Part shown: one piece after another, positions 17,956-18,195 of the stretch | Numbering within the stretch: position 1 is the stretch's first letter | Layout of the letters: the number at the start of each line of letters is the position of its first letter | From: Phoronis ovalis | Lineage: Eukaryota > Phoronida > Phoronidae | NCBI GenBank assembly: GCA_028565635.1 | Contig: JAOXYB010018616.1 | Location: 1 to 18,195, forward strand | Length of the DNA: 18,195 nt | Reading direction: 5' to 3' | Made by a program: the position numbers and the translations under genes | Notes under the pieces: model-generated | Told to the model about the DNA's origin: nothing | Database searches by the model: none | Seen by the model: the letters and a program-made list of their open reading frames with translations, nothing else

Positions 17956-18195
17956 TTTAATATTTCATTTGATTTCCTGCAATCTAGTGCATTTTGGGAC
18001 TCTTTTTTGCCGTGATACATTGCGCCACTTTTTATACCTTCAAACTTCTTTGTGCATAGATTGCAACTCCTATATATATATTGTGTAATCCATTAAAATA
18101 GTTATTATACAGCGAAACATTTTGAACTTCCTTTACTTAATCAGTCACCAAAGAATTGTTTGCTTCGCACTATACATCCAGAATGTGTTTTCACA

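Larger units (their letters stand above)
17033..18195. other. Intron of nocturnin with repeats
   Basis: No upstream nocturnin exon (QWNxLAQ-like) is visible on the minus strand. The stretch holds a hairpin with arms gcacatggga (17218) and tcccatgtgc (17253), dispersed-repeat copy B (17257-17663) and the GC-rich motif near 17885-17955. Short frames at 17141-17431 and 17361-17546 lie in repeat sequence and are not genes. Confidence 0.6.

Overview
This is an AT-rich piece of animal genome, most likely from a marine invertebrate. Protein-coding exons are split by GT/AG introns of about 0.2 to 2.4 kb, and they sit among old transposon copies, foldback elements and satellite-like repeats. The gene content (LRR-ROCO protein, death effector domain, nocturnin) is metazoan. 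A 2A-type recoding peptide on an immune-type receptor recalls sea urchin NLR genes; a sponge, echinoderm or similar lineage would fit. I cannot name the species.

Layout. Positions 1 to 1100 hold short repeats and no secure gene. From 1101 to 4351 I can follow three phase-compatible plus-strand exons of a protein I do not recognise; it is basic in the middle and strongly hydrophobic near its end. At 4665-4688 lies a perfect 2A motif, D-V-E-V-N-P-G-P, preceded by a run of leucines. Its exon ends in a consensus donor at 4707/4708. It joins in frame to a 2.85 kb exon (6338-9187) that encodes leucine-rich repeats, a Roc GTPase with all the main G motifs, and a COR region. Two more exons (11584-11716 and 12905-13079) add a C-terminal death effector domain (DED). 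All splice phases agree from 1101 to the stop at 13079.

Two readings of the 2A exon are possible. It may be a short N-terminal signal-like leader, starting at Met 4461 or at the well-placed Met 4638. Or it may be an internal linker joining the upstream protein to the ROCO-DED protein in one mRNA, because the upstream exons splice in frame into it at 4351/4601. The second reading would be a cellular two-protein gene with 2A recoding, and it is the most interesting possibility in the window.

The introns carry a degenerate antisense LINE (9251-10911), a small inverted-repeat element (4786-5050) and a 0.8 kb foldback element (12065-12856). A partial tandem duplication covers the splice acceptor at 6338. 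After the gene there is an intergenic stretch with a minisatellite broken up by a dispersed repeat and a third inverted-repeat element flanked by a 13-bp direct repeat. On the minus strand, 16209-17032 is the large 3' exon of nocturnin, which converges on the ROCO gene; its 5' exons lie beyond the window. The right end contains a second copy of the dispersed repeat and a GC-rich repeat motif.
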